From positions 42,610,672 through 42,674,671 of the forward strand of contig OX031063.1 in the NCBI GenBank assembly GCA_943736015.1: DNA of 64,000 nt. Reading direction: 5' to 3'. Position numbers and translations under genes: made by a program. Under the pieces are notes generated by a model. The model saw only the letters and a list, made by a program, of their open reading frames with translations, searched no databases and had not been told where the DNA came from. Below, piece after piece: positions 1 through 10,572 of this stretch. Positions within the stretch are counted from its first letter, which is position 1. Each line of letters opens with the position of its first letter. Origin of the DNA: Tridacna crocea (taxonomy: Eukaryota; Mollusca; Bivalvia; Cardiida; Cardiidae).

Positions 1-111
1 GATTTTAATTTACTGGTATAATCATAAACATATAAATGATCTGAATAAAATGCTGACATTATCTAGCATTTTACACAACCAGCCACATCAACCTAGGTCC
101 ATGTCATTTCC

Positions 112-325
112 TGAACTCATTACCAAACGACAATATTATAGACTTGTCCAAATTGAAAGCATTTGCAGATGGTAAAATAAAAGTGACTGAAAATATGAAA
201 TTTGTTTTGTGAAGGGTAGAAAACATTGTGGGCAAAGGAGAAAATGCTGGATACCAGCATTTTCTCCTTTTACCACAATGTTTTCTAAAAGCTTCTTTCT
301 TAGGGGCGTCAAAAGTGGGGATTAA
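112..325 (-). mobile_element. TTAA-MITE family 1 copy (reverse)
   Basis: Starts with ACTCATTACCAAACGAC, has the central AAAATGCTGG..CCAGCATTTT hairpin and ends before TTAA at 322-325. Strand convention for all copies: '+' begins with the ACCA..CAATCCC end and finishes with the TTTGTCGTCTGCAAATGC side. Confidence 0.85.
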
Positions 326-540
326 TTACAGTCATTATGTTAAAATTTAGTTTACCTGGATTGACGAGGGTGATATGCAACAGACTAGAATAATTATGTC
401 TTTTGTATCAACCATGTACTTAGCATAGTTTTCCAGTGTTATGCATGTACATTGTGTGAAACTTTTATGTATTTATGTTTGTGTTTTTCTGTCAAACTCT
501 GAAAATGTGAGGCTCTCTGATTTCTTTTTTTGTTTTGCGG

Positions 541-552
541 GCGGGGGGGGGG
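541..552 (+). repeat. poly-G tract
   Basis: G-rich run (GCGGGCGGGGGGGGGGAGG) in the intron after the 842-982 exon. A similar run lies at 57761-57774. A simple-sequence feature with no coding sense. Confidence 0.8.
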
Positions 553-841
553 AGGAGAGAGAGATGTACAATCTGACACAAATTTCACACATGCAACTTG
601 ACCTGATACCACCAAACGTAAATGCAGCTGTAAATTTCCATTTTTTAGCCATATTCTAGTAAAAGAAACCTTGAAAGTGAAATAATTCCATCCACTTACC
701 TGACTGAAAGATTTACATATGTTTGTACAAGGTTTAATGTTTACATAAAACCATCGCACTGAAGGTGTTAACTGTTAATTTGGCATTGAATAGTAAAGAG
801 CGAAGAATCAAAATTTTCAGTTTTGTACAGACTTAATTTAC

Positions 842-982
842 CTTCAGGAGTCCTTGAATGCAAGCATCCACATAGGAAGTGTAACCATGGTTACCATCAC
901 TGATATCGTCTCCACTGAGCTGATCTAGGGTGACTGGATCACTGTGTCGAATTCTACATTTCACGAGGGTTGCTGCAGGTAT
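842..982 (-). CDS. DLC1: DLC-family exon: linker leading to START domain
   Basis: A 141-base, phase 0 exon, codons 827-873. It reads IPAATLVKCRIRHSDPVTLD, QLSGDDISDGNHGYTSYVDA, then CIQGLLK. The last part corresponds to the helix Y--Y---V--LLKE at the N-terminal edge of the START domain. The acceptor is AATTTTCTACAG (AG at 983-984) and the donor GTAAAT starts at 841. The START domain itself must be encoded left of the window. In the 841 bases to the left edge I see only one MITE copy and low-complexity DNA, and no further exon. Confidence 0.9.
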
Positions 983-1282
983 CTGTAGAAAATTAAATTT
1001 CTAATATCATAGAATCTTATCATGTTATATGTAAAATTTATGTCAGGGACAAATTATAATATCAAATCCACAGAGAGTTTATCAACCCCCCACCCCCACC
1101 CCCAAAAAAAATCAATTTGACTGGATCAGATGATTCAGGACAATTTGCACTCCCTAAGACTTAAAATACATGAATCAATAATCTGTGTATCAAAGGACGA
1201 TTCTACAATATGATTCCATCGCCTGGCAATTAGACATATGGATTTTATAGATCAATAATTATATAATGATAACTTGCATAGT

Positions 1283-1735
1283 TAAATGTATCACAGAGAT
1301 GGATTAACACATTACCACACAGTCCTGACTTATGATAACCCTGAGGAAGAAAGCTTTTGAAAACATGATAGGAAAAGGAGACAATGCTGGTGACTAGAAT
1401 GTATCACAGACTTATGATGACCCTGAGAAAGAAAGCTTTTGAAAACATGATAGGAAAAGGAGACAATGCTGGTGACTAGAATGTATCACAGAGATGCATT
1501 AACCCATTACCACACAGTCCCGACTTATGATGACCCTGAGGAAGAAAGCTTTTGAAAGCATAATAGGAAAAGGAGAAAATGTTGGTGACCAGCTTTTTCT
1601 TCTTTTCCCACAATGTCTGCTACCCTTCCAAAATCAAATTTCAATTTTTGATTCACATAATTTATATTTTGTTTTCTGCAAGTTCAATGAATTTGGACTA
1701 GTCCAAAATTCTGTCTTTGGTAGACATAAAATCCC
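1283..1735 (+). mobile_element. TTAA-MITE family 1 copy with internally repeated left half
   Basis: The left arm (ACTTATGATGACCCTGAG..AAAGCTTTTGAAA) occurs three times, starting near 1328, 1410 and 1524, and the flank TGTATCACAGAGATG occurs near 1287 and 1483. Only the last unit continues through the hairpin into the right arm. Confidence 0.75.
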
Positions 1736-1857
1736 CTTTCCCACAGCAGGGCTTAATTACAGAGAATCACATGATTCTTTCTCTAAAATGTGGTCCAAGG
1801 CTTGTCGTATGCAAATTCATACAGTAGTATCTATACAAGGTACAGATTGGTACTCAC

Positions 1858-2055
1858 TGTAAAAATCCTTTTGCATTCTTGAATCATAACTGTCAGACAT
1901 TCATGGGCGGCCTTCTGCTCCATTAGTTCTCTGGCATCTGGTACCCCAATATTCTTTCTGGTTCTCCTTGGGCTGGGAGTTAAATTGGGATGGCGGGTAC
2001 CACACATATTGAAGAGGGATGGGGCAAAACATACTGCTAAGTTACTGGCTGTCAT
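1858..2055 (-). CDS. DLC1: DLC-family exon: C-terminal RhoGAP
   Basis: A 198-base, phase 0 exon, codons 761-826. It opens MTASNLAVCFAPSLFNMCGT, the conserved RhoGAP M-x-x-NLAVCFAPSL motif carrying the catalytic-pocket Asn. It continues through a variable PSPRRTRKNIGVPDARELME loop and ends AHECLTVMIQECKRIFT, like vertebrate AHMI-ECK-LF. The acceptor is AAATTTCAG (AG at 2056-2057) and the donor GTGAGT starts at 1857. This exon completes the GAP domain. Confidence 0.95.
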
Positions 2056-2358
2056 CTGAAATTTTCAAAGGTGAAAGAAATGTGATTTTTGACTAGGATG
2101 CTAAGAAACAGTACCTGAATCTTTAAAGCACTTTCCACAACTCTTGTTGCCTTTACAGCCAGTGCAGATCAGTTCTAGATTGCACAAATCATGCAGTCTG
2201 GTCTTTGATCTTCATAGTTCTTTATCGCCGAGATATTCTAGGCAAGAACAACCTTGAAAGTGCAATTTACCCTTTCCCACATAAAAAGTTTTGACCCATC
2301 TAAACTGAAAGTAATTGCAAACAAAAATGTTGCAGTAGCTCAATGATAGGATTTTTGT

Positions 2359-2587
2359 TTAACCCTTTACCCCATAAGGCATTTACATAGCATCTCTAAT
2401 TGACCCTAAATAACAGCAAGGATGAGGCCGTTTCTTATGTGCAAATGACACCTTTTGATAGCATAGAAAACATTGTGACAAAAGGTGAAATTGCTCGTCA
2501 CGAGCAATTTCACCTTTTGCCACAATTTTTTCCAAAGGCTCCTACAAGCAATGTGTTGAAATGAGTATCTATGGAGTAAACGGTTAA
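2359..2587 (+). mobile_element. TTAA-MITE family 3 copy
   Basis: Bounded by TTAA. The ends are CCCTTTACCCCATAAGGC and its partner near GGAGTAAACGG. The central hairpin is GTGAAATTGCTCGTCACGAG then CAATTTCAC. This core replaces the family 1 core while the layout and TTAA flanks stay the same. Confidence 0.88.
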
Positions 2588-2717
2588 TACGGTATAAAAC
2601 ATTGTGGGAAAAGGAGAAAATGCTGGTTGCCAGCATTTTCTCCTTTCCCTATAATGTTTTCAAAAGGTTTTTTAATTCAGGGTTGTTAAAAGTTGGGCTT
2701 GTGTGGTAAAGGGTTAA
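2584..2717 (-). mobile_element. TTAA-MITE family 1 fragment
   Basis: Shares its left TTAA with the preceding family 3 copy. It contains a full hairpin and the GTGTGGTAAAGGGTTAA end but lacks the opposite arm. Confidence 0.75.
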
Positions 2718-2938
2718 TAGGAGGTCTTACTTTTTTTTAATTGAAGTCTGCTTGGTTTATCTGGTTAATTCTTTACCAAAAAGACATATATTTTAGACTC
2801 AATCATTTTAAAGGCACTTGGAGACATCAAATTAAAAATGGCTCCAATAATGAGATTTGTCTCTGATACAGTAACAAACATGGCGGGAAAAAAAAGGACA
2901 AAATGCTAGTAAAAACATATATGATGCTTTAAAATACT

Positions 2939-3167
2939 TTAACCCTTTCCCAAACAATCCCTGGTTTTTACGGGTCTGGAATAGTAGTCTTTTGAAAACA
3001 TTGTGGGAAAAGGAAAAAATGCTGGTAACCAGCATTTTCTCCTTTTCCCACAATGTTTTCTACCCTATCATGGACAGAAATCATCTTTTCAGCAAGAGTT
3101 GAATTGCCGTCTGCAAATGCTTTCAATTTGGTCTAGTCCAAAAGTTTGTCATATGGGAAAGGGTTAA
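2939..3167 (+). mobile_element. TTAA-MITE family 1 full copy
   Basis: 221 bp between TTAA sites; ends CCCTTTCCCAAACAATCCC and ATATGGGAAAGGG. Confidence 0.92.
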
Positions 3168-3221
3168 ATCATTTAACTATTTGCTACACCTAACCATGGG
3201 CTTTTATAGAGAAGACATGTT

Positions 3222-3447
3222 TTAACTCATTACCAAATAACAAAATTTTAGGTTTGTCCAAATCGAAAGCATTTGCAAACAACAAAATAAAAGCAAATGA
3301 AAAGTGAAATTTGTTTTGTGAGGAGTAGAAAACATTCTGGGAAAAGGAGAAATGCTGGTTACCACCATTTTCTCCATTTCCCACAATGATTTCAAAAGGC
3401 TTCTTTCACAGGGGTGTTAAAAGTCGCAATTGTGTGTTAAAGGGTTA
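3222..3447 (-). mobile_element. TTAA-MITE family 1 copy
   Basis: TTAA at the left; TTAC replaces TTAA at the right. The hairpin is intact except for one arm mismatch. Confidence 0.85.
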
Positions 3448-3618
3448 CCTACTTACCAAAATGACAAAATTATTAGCTAGTCCCATTTGATAACATTTAC
3501 AAGACAGCAGGATAGGTAAGGCTCAAAGGTTAAAATTGTGGGAAAAGGAGAAAAAGCATCTTCCCAAGGGTCATTAGGATTGTTAGAAGTGGTGATTGTA
3601 CAGTGAAGGCTTAACTCT

Positions 3619-3846
3619 TTAACCCTTTCCCAAACAAGCCCTTGTTTTCATGTGTCTTCAGTTCAAGTCTTTTGAAAACACTGTGGGAAAAGGAGAAATT
3701 GCTCGTAAGGAGCAATTTCTCCTTTTCCCCCAGTGTTTTCTACCCATTTGGAGAACTTTCTGCCATTTTTATCAAATTTGAAATTGTCGTCTGCAAACTC
3801 TTTGAGTTTGGAAAAATCTAAAATTTATCATTTGGGAAAGGGTTAA
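3619..3846 (+). mobile_element. TTAA-MITE, family 1/3 intermediate
   Basis: Family 1 flanks and TTAA ends, but the hairpin tip is GAAATTGCTCGTAAGGAGC then AATTTC, the family 3 type core. Inner length 220 bp. Confidence 0.85.
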
Positions 3847-4282
3847 CATAAAATTCTGACTTTTATCAACCCTGAGAAAGAAGCCCATAGAAAAACATTG
3901 CAGTAAACAGCATTTTCTCCTTTTCCCAATATATTTTCCACCCTTTCAAAGTCAGAAATCATCATATTAAAAAGATTTAATTTGTTGTCTGCAGATTCTT
4001 TGAATTTGGTCCAGTCCAAAAATTTAAAGAGTTAAAGTATGACTGTGCAATATGCAAACAAGATGTATAAATACAGGGGAGGTAATTCTTCAAAGCTTAA
4101 CACAGAAATCCCAAATAATTTTGTCCTTGTTTTTCATGCTCTTATACATGATCTGCCAGAGGTTATCTTACCATCTGTGGTCTGAAGCATACTTTGAGGT
4201 GAGTATAGAGCAAGATCAGCCTCATGTTATGTGTTGTCATGTCTGCATACTCATCTCTTTTAGAAGGAATTGCTTTAAGATA

Positions 4283-4649
4283 TTAACTCTTTACCACACG
4301 AGAAAATTTTAGACTGGTCCAAATTGAAAGCATTTGCAGACGACAAAACAAAGGTAACTGAAAGTTTGAAACTTGTTTCGTGAAGGATAGAAAACACAGT
4401 GGGAAAAGGAGAAAATGCTGGTTACCAGCATTTTCTCCTTTTCCCACAGTGTTTTCAAAAGGCTTCTTTCTCAGGGGCGTCAAAAGTAGGGATTGTGTGG
4501 TAATGGGTTAACTCTTTACCATACAACAAAAATCAAGACTTGCACTACTCCAAAATATTTACAGACAGCAATTTGAACTTTGCTCAAATCATGCAATTTG
4601 TCTTCAGTAGGGTAGAAAACACTGTGGTTTTTTGCAGTAATGGGTTAAG
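4283..4649 (-). mobile_element. TTAA-MITE family 1 full copy plus abutting degenerate copy
   Basis: 4283-4511 is a 221-bp copy between TTAA sites. 4508-4649 is a decayed reverse copy sharing the TTAA at 4508-4511 and ending AATGGGTTAA. Confidence 0.88.
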
Positions 4650-4729
4650 AAGGGCGCTTTTATTAGAAGAATTATGGTATGTAGATTTTATGGCTGAAAC
4701 TGTTATCTAAAACTTGTCATATTTCTGAC

Positions 4730-4860
4730 CTGATGTTTATTATGATGTTTGGCTATATCTCCTAGAAAAAGCAGCAACGACAGTAATACATCTCTGTTCT
4801 CATCAGCCATCAGAATTATAGCCGCTTGTAGAGCTTCCAGTCTCAAGTCTTCAGGCACAT
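4730..4860 (-). CDS. DLC1: DLC-family exon: RhoGAP helices
   Basis: A 131-base exon, codons 718-760. It reads VPEDLRLEALQAAIILMADE then NRDVLLSLLLFLGDIAKHHN and KHQ, matching the vertebrate block VPK-QRL-A--AAI-LL-DENREVLQTLL-FL-DV. The acceptor is TTTTACCTCTAG (AG at 4861-4862) and the donor GTCAGA starts at 4729. It ends in phase 0, so the next exon opens on MTASNLAVC. Confidence 0.95.
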
Positions 4861-4916
4861 CTAGAGGTAAAACATCACAAGAAGATGAATTAAATTCTAG
4901 GCTATAGATACATCAG

Positions 4917-5133
4917 TTAACCAATTACCACCCAATCCCTTCTTTTGATGACCCTGAGCGAAAACATATTGGGAAAAGGAGAAAATGCTGGTAAGCAGCA
5001 TTTTCTCCTTTTACCACAATGTTTTCTGCTCTTCACAAAACAAGTTCCAAATTTTCAGTCACTTTTATTTTGTCGTCTGCAAATGCTTTCAATTTGGACA
5101 AACCTAAAATATTGTCGTTTGGTAATGATTTAA
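4917..5133 (+). mobile_element. TTAA-MITE family 1 copy
   Basis: Starts TTAACCAATTACCACCCAA, has the perfect hairpin and ends TTTGGTAATGATTTAA. It lies 57 bases upstream of the acceptor side of the 4730-4860 exon. Confidence 0.88.
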
Positions 5134-5286
5134 AACTGAGCATGTTGAACTGTCACACTCCTTGTATTTCCTTTTCATTGGAAAGCCTTCACATGTTAAG
5201 TACAAAACTAGCAAAATTCTGTTACACAATATTCCTGAGCCTTACCAGACATAAGAAATAAAAGTCATATTGGAATATTGACCCCA

Positions 5287-5473
5287 AGGCTCCAGATGAG
5301 AGAGTGATGGTAATCTATTACATATACTTCTCATCCAAACCCTATTTTGTAGGTACTCATTAGAATCGTCACAATGATAAAATTTTAATGTGTACCCATA
5401 ACATAAGGCTTATTGGAGGGTTATTAGTATTTTCAGTTTTGGTAACTCCCTCTATCTGGAGCTCTGGACCCTC
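5287..5473 (+). mobile_element. MITE family 2 copy (GAGCTCCAGAT ends)
   Basis: The ends CTCCAGATGAGAGAGTGAT and AACTCCCTCTATCTGGAG are inverted. The centre holds the family's inverted core around GTACTCATTAGAATCGTC. Other copies are at 11170, 41265, 43643 and 50432. Confidence 0.75.
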
Positions 5474-5622
5474 TCTTTTCCTGAACCTTTCTGATTGCAT
5501 CCTTTGTGCAGTTTGATCTTAGTTAGGCCTGTCTTCAAACTGAATTATAGATATAACTGATGTCCTACAGGTTCATTTGTATCCCATAAAATCAACAACA
5601 TTTCTGTTTTCTGAATCTATGA

Positions 5623-5835
5623 TTAACCCATTACCACCCAATCCAGACTTTTAATTACCCTCAGAGAGAAGCCTCCTGAAAACATTGTGGGAAAAGGAGA
5701 AAATGCTGGTGGTCAGCATTTTCTCCTTTTCTCACAATGTTTTCTTCCCTTCCCAACAGAAGTTTCAAATTTCCAGTCACTTTTATTTTGTCAATCTGGA
5801 GCAGTCTAAAATTTTGTTGTTTGGTAAAGAGTTCA
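5623..5835 (+). mobile_element. TTAA-MITE family 1 copy next to a splice donor
   Basis: TTAA at 5623-5626; the right boundary is TTCA, a decayed TTAA. It ends about 17 bases from the GTAAGT donor of the 5853-5978 exon. Confidence 0.88.
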
Positions 5836-5852
5836 ACACTACCAGCACTTAC

Positions 5853-5978
5853 AGGTAAATATACTTATAAAGATGTCCGAGAGTTTATTCGTCAAAAGGC
5901 ACTCTGGAAGTTCACGGAAAAACTGCTTCACTAAATCAGCCAAATCATAAGCTTGCTGTTCTTCATAATCAATAATTT
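5853..5978 (-). CDS. DLC1: DLC-family exon: central RhoGAP
   Basis: A 126-base exon, codons 676-716. It reads IIDYEEQQAYDLADLVKQFF then RELPECLLTNKLSDIFISIF, matching vertebrate YE-QSAYDVAD-KQ-FRDLPEPL-TNKL. It holds the Lys and the FRELP segment typical of RhoGAP domains; the usual LPEPL is LPECL here. The acceptor is TTTTTGTTTCAG (AG at 5979-5980) and the donor GTAAGT starts at 5852. A family 1 MITE ends about 17 bases from the donor. Confidence 0.95.
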
Positions 5979-6059
5979 CTGAAACAAAAACAAGTGTGAT
6001 GATTATAAGGCAACAAAATGTTAGACTATGCTGAGAGAAACATTGTGCACAAATCAAAA

Positions 6060-6470
6060 TCAGCTCAAAGGATAATGTCTTACAGAGGATAAAACAATCT
6101 TATGGAAAAACAGATGAGCTGGTAATCATTTTGTAAATCGAGACGCTTTTAATTTGTCATCTGCAAATGCTTTCATTTTAGACCAGTCAAGCATTTTATT
6201 GTTGGGGAAAGAGTTAAATCAGAATTTTTGTCATCTGGAAAAGAGTTAACCCATTACTGCACAATTAATTTTTATGATCTTGATTGAATTGGCTTTTGAA
6301 AACATTTGGGAAAGAGAAAAATGGTGATAACCAGCATTTTTCACCTTTTCCCCCAATTTCTAGCCTGTATCAGTCTCTGTGGTATTAGCAAACTATGTCA
6401 CTTGTATGCACGAAAACTGAGAACTTGGTGAAGTAGGCTACAACATTTTTGTCTTTGGTTAAGAGTTCAG
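6060..6470 (+). mobile_element. Two decayed TTAA-MITE family 1 copies
   Basis: 6060-6217 keeps only the right arm (TTTGTCATCTGCAAATGC..AGAGTTAA). 6246-6470 has a diverged hairpin (AAAAATGGTGATAACCAGCATTTTT, shown in part) and a right end TTTGGTTAAGAGTTCA. Confidence 0.65.
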
Positions 6471-6506
6471 TGAAAATAAAATTATTCTAAATGATCTGAA
6501 CACCTC

Positions 6507-6743
6507 TTAACCCTTTACCCCATAAGGCATTTCTATGGTATCTCTAATTGACCCTAAATAACAGCAAGGATGAAGCCATTTCTTGTGTGTATACGAGTAT
6601 AATGACACCTTTTGATAACATAGAAAACATTGTGACAAAGGTGAAAATGCTCGCCACGAGCAATTTCACCTTTTGCCACAATGTTTTCCAAAGGCTCCTA
6701 CCAGCAATGCATACAAATGAGTATCTATGGAGTAAAGGGTTAA
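6507..6743 (+). mobile_element. TTAA-MITE family 3 copy at a splice donor
   Basis: TTAA-bounded, ends CCCTTTACCCCATAAGGC and ATGGAGTAAAGGG. Its right TTAA (6740-6743) begins at intron base 9 after the 6752-7170 exon. Confidence 0.9.
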
Positions 6744-6751
6744 GTAATTAC

Positions 6752-7170
6752 CTGGATTAGCCTCTATATCACTCCGAAGTTTCTGTATTCGTGAACGGAC
6801 ACCAGATTTCCGAAATAATCCAACAGCATCACCTGATGTCCTTCGTAAAAATCTCATGGCATGTAAAATACACTGAGGTAAAGCCTGTCCAGTTCTCTGA
6901 ATCATCACAGTAAACGGTATTCCAAACACATGTTTATCCTTATAGTCTGGCATCTTGTGCCGCTTCATAAAGCGCGGAACACTTAAAGACCAGCCCGAGC
7001 GATTCGGTGAATAGGTTTCTATCAACGCTGTCAACTTGAGGAGTGAAAGTTTACGAAGCACCATGATCTGACCAGCAGACACACAATTTAGCTGTAAGTT
7101 ATGATTCTCCAACGATGGTCGATGTGTTTTCTGGAAACTATGCCATCGAATTCTGTACTTTCTACGATCA
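6752..7170 (-). CDS. DLC1: DLC-family exon: pre-GAP segment and N-terminal RhoGAP with arginine finger
   Basis: A 419-base exon, codons 536-674. It contains RIRWHSFQKTHRPSL (the family's R-RW-SFQ-HRPSL block), a LLKLTALIETYSPNRSGW segment, VPRFMKRHKMPDYKDKHVFG, and the RhoGAP start VFGIPFTVMIQRTGQALPQ. The catalytic arginine finger lies in GLFRKSGVRSRI; its Arg codon is at 6810-6812 (residue 655), so the GAP is predicted to be catalytically competent. The acceptor is TTTTCCATAG (AG at 7171-7172). The donor GTAATTAC starts at 6751, and a family 3 MITE begins at the ninth intron base. Confidence 0.96.
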
Positions 7171-7301
7171 CTATGGAAAAAAAATATAATATTGATCAGT
7201 TACTGAACAAATAAAAAGTTTTTAGACAGCTAAATTAAGCAGCTTTGAAAACATTGAATGAAACACTGTAATTCAAATATTCATCATCACTGTCTTTTTT
7301 A

Positions 7302-7575
7302 ACAGGTTAAAGTAGCTCTTTCACAACTGACAAAATTTTGGACCAATCCAAATTTAGATCATTTGCAGAGACAAAATAAATATATCTAAAAGACCAGAAT
7401 TTTCACTGAATTGTTAGAAAATATTGAACATACAGATACTGAGAACCAGCCTTTTCTCCTTTTCCCACAACCCTGTCTCCTCTGCAGAAACTAAATAACG
7501 GTACCATCTTATTTTATTTGTTGTGTATACACGTTTTAATTGGGACATATCTGAAACTTTGTTAACTGGTTAAGA
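7302..7575 (+). repeat. Decayed TTAA-MITE family 1 sequence
   Basis: Recognisable pieces are ACAAAATTTTGGACC, CCAGCCTTTTCTCCTTTTCC and the end GTTAACTGGTTAAGAG. The hairpin has been lost. Confidence 0.55.
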
Positions 7576-7587
7576 GGCACCACTTTC

Positions 7588-9270
7588 TAACAAGAGGGCC
7601 AAGATGGCCCTGGATCGCTCACCTGAATTTTTGAGATGACCATAGCCTATTTCTTTTTTGAGGTATTAAACATTGGAACCATATTTATAATTTTGCTAAG
7701 CAATTTTCAAAAGGTCAGTTTCAAAAAGAAGAATTTTTAAGAATTCTTCATTTCTGTATAAGAGCAAGTATCCCCCATCCACTGGAATCATGTTTCTTGA
7801 CAGATCAAAATTTACGAACAAGTTTTCAAAAAGGTCACCCAAGGAACATTTCGAAAATTTTTTTTTTAAATCTGACCAGGGGTTTCAGAGAAAGAGAATT
7901 TTCAAGAATTTCATCATGTCCATATAGTGCAACTAGCTCCCATTCACAAGAGCAAGGATCACCCAAGGAACATCCCTGTCAAATTATTTTAAAATCCGAC
8001 TAGGGGTTTCAGAGAAGAATTTTCAAGAATTTCTTCATTTCCTTATAGTGTAAGTAGCCCCAATTCACCAGAGCCATGTTTCTTGACAGATCAAAATTTT
8101 GTGAACAAGTTTTGAAAAGGGTCACCCAAGGATCATCTCTGTGAAATCATTTCAAAATCTGTCCCGCCGTTTCAGAGAAGAAGAATTTCTAAGAATTTCT
8201 TCATTTCCCTATAGTGCAAGTAGCCTCCATTCACCAAAGCCATGTTTCTTGACCAATCAAACTTTCGCAAAAACTGTTTGAAAAGGTTCACCCAAGGAAC
8301 ATCCCTGAGAAATTAATTCAAAATCTGACCATCGGTTTCAGAGAAGAAAAATTTTTAAGTATTTCCTCATTTCCCTATAGTGCAAGTAGCCCCCATTCAC
8401 CAGAGCCACAATTTTTGATGGATCAAAATTTCACAAACACTTTTTGAAAAGGGTCATCCAAGGAACATTTCTGTGAAATTATTTTAAAATCTGGCCAGCG
8501 GTTTCAGAGGAGAAGATTTTTAAAGAATTCCTTGATTTCTGTATAGCGCAAGTAGCCCCCATTCACCAGAGCCACATTTTTTGACGGATCAAAATTTCGC
8601 GAACAATTTTTGAAAAGGGTCACCCAAGGAACATATCTGTGAAATAATTTCAAAATCCGACCAGCGCTTTCAGAGGAGAAGATTTTTAAAGAATTCCTTG
8701 ATTTCTGTATAGTGCAAGTAGCCCCCATTCACCAGAGCCACAATTTTTGACAGATCAAAATTTCACGAACAAATTTTGAAAAGGGTCACCCAAGGAACAT
8801 ATCTGTGAAATAATTTCAAAATCCGACCAGCGCTTTCAGAGGAGAAGATTTTTAAAGAATTCCTTCATTTCTGTATAGTGCAAGAAGCTCCCATTCACCA
8901 GAGCCATAATTTTTGACGGATCAAAATTTTACGAAAAACTTTTGAAAAGGGTCACCCAAGGAACATATCTGAAATAATTTCAAAATCGGACCAGCGGTTT
9001 CATAGGAGAAGATTTTTAAAGAATTTGCTAAAAAATTCCATTTGGTTGCCATGGCAACCAGAGTTTTTGACGGAATCAAATTCTGCAAACAATTTTTAAA
9101 GAGGACCTCCCAAGGATCATTCCTGCCAAGTTTGGTCCGAATTGGCCCAGCGGTTTAGGAGGAGTTGATGTTTAAAGAATTGTTGACGACACACGACGGA
9201 AGATGCACGACGGACAGCCAGTGACCCTAAAAGCTACCCTTGAGCACGTTGTGCTCAGGTGAGCTAAAAA
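7588..9270 (+). mobile_element. Pearl-like tandem-core element, complete
   Basis: The left end AAGAGGGCCAAGATGGCCCT is followed by GGATCGCTCACCTGA. The right end is GTGCTCAGGTGAGC then TAAAAA; TCACCTGA and TCAGGTGA form subterminal inverted repeats. Between them lie about eight tandem monomers of roughly 167 bp, anchored by AAGTAGCCCCCATTCACCAG near 7760, 7928, 8048, 8218, 8384, 8550, 8718 and 8884, plus a divergent last unit containing GGTTGCCATGGCAACC. A GACGACACACGACGGA segment links the array to the right end. Bivalve 'pearl' elements have this layout and are often placed near Helentron-type non-autonomous elements; that class assignment is inference. No coding capacity. Confidence 0.8.
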
Positions 9271-9365
9271 AAGTTCTTTTTGTGAAAAGCAATTGCCATT
9301 GACACAAAGTTTTCAAGAGTGTGCGATAGAAACAGGAAAATTATTTCAAAGAAAACACAATTTAC

Positions 9366-9633
9366 CTGTTAGTTCTTGTGAGGGATGACCCAACACCTGA
9401 ATCCCGCCGCTCTCCTTTTTCTATTAGTTCCAGTGACTCATCGTTTGACAAGCCCTCTGTTTGCTCATGATCACTAGTATCCGGAGATGACAGGGCTCCA
9501 GTGATCATTTTGTTACCTTCATGTTCACTCGTAAAATCACTTGAAAGGTTTCCTGCGGGTTCGTTTGAAAGGGCTGATGAATCTACACTTACATTGTCGT
9601 CGAATCGTGAAAAAGTTGGCAGTTCCAATAATT
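9366..9633 (-). CDS. DLC1: DLC-family exon: distal linker, RRDSGVG motif
   Basis: A 268-base exon, codons 447-534. It begins LLELPTFSRFDDNVSVDSSA, is acidic and Ser-rich, and ends GERRDSGVGSSLTRTN. The RRDSGVG-SLTR signature is diagnostic of DLC1/STARD13/STARD8 just before the GAP region. The acceptor is TTTGTAG (AG at 9634-9635); the donor GTAAAT starts at 9365. Its two leading bases complete a Glu begun by the previous exon, and it ends in phase 2. Confidence 0.93.
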
Positions 9634-9877
9634 CTACAAAATGGATAAAAGAATTCTGTTTGAATAATGTTAAACATGCCTATAAACAGCATTTCAGTAA
9701 ATCATACTTAAAACTCCCTTCATTTATGTTTTTTCCTGGACAGTTTTCACAATCAACTCCAAAGATCTTTCTTAGTTCAATTCTAAATTTACAAAGTAAT
9801 AGAAATCTGATTGGCTACATCATTCACTATATCAAATCAGAAATAATAAAGGCTATCACAAATTGAATAAGTCTGAA

Positions 9878-10060
9878 TTAACCCTTTATCAATCGCCTGC
9901 TTTTATGACCGTGACAGAGAGGGCTTCTGAAAACATTGTGAGAAAAGGAGAAAATGTTCCTTTTCCCACAATGTTTTCTACCTTACCCGCCAGCCATCTT
10001 CAACTAAACTAAGACAAAGATAAAAATGTAGTCTGCGAATGTTCTCAGTTGAGTATGGTA
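9878..10060 (+). mobile_element. TTAA-MITE family 1, partial
   Basis: The left end TTAACCCTTTATCAATCGCC and half of the hairpin are present; one hairpin arm is shortened (AAAATGTTCCTTTTCCCAC). The right arm is decayed. Confidence 0.7.
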
Positions 10061-10349
10061 AAGAAAATTGTTTTTTGAAAAAAAAAAGTTGATATGAAAA
10101 TGTAATCCATAAAGTATCTGGTAAATTCATTTTTACAAAAATTGAATGAATTATAAGATAAAATGGTCCTTTTGGACAAGCAGAAGGCTGATCAACAGCA
10201 GAAAGTTTGACCAAAGTCAGTGCATCTGCACAGGCTGACCTGCATCTAAAGTCTTTACAGTTGCATTTCCCATGGATCATTTATACAATATTAATGTGAA
10301 AAAAGATATTTTTTCTTACTATATTTTGTAATTCAGATAATAATATTTT

Positions 10350-10536
10350 TTATTTCATGCTTTCCGGTAGGATATCGAGAAATAGCAGTGAAAATATTTT
10401 TCGATCTTACACTGGTACCATTAGTGAAAATACCGATTTTCTTGTTGCCTAGGTTAATTGTGTGTGCCTCAGGACCAGATGGAAATACGTCATTAACCTT
10501 ACATTCTCGCGCTTAACATAATATTGTAATGTGTTG

Positions 10537-10572
<36 letters not shown>

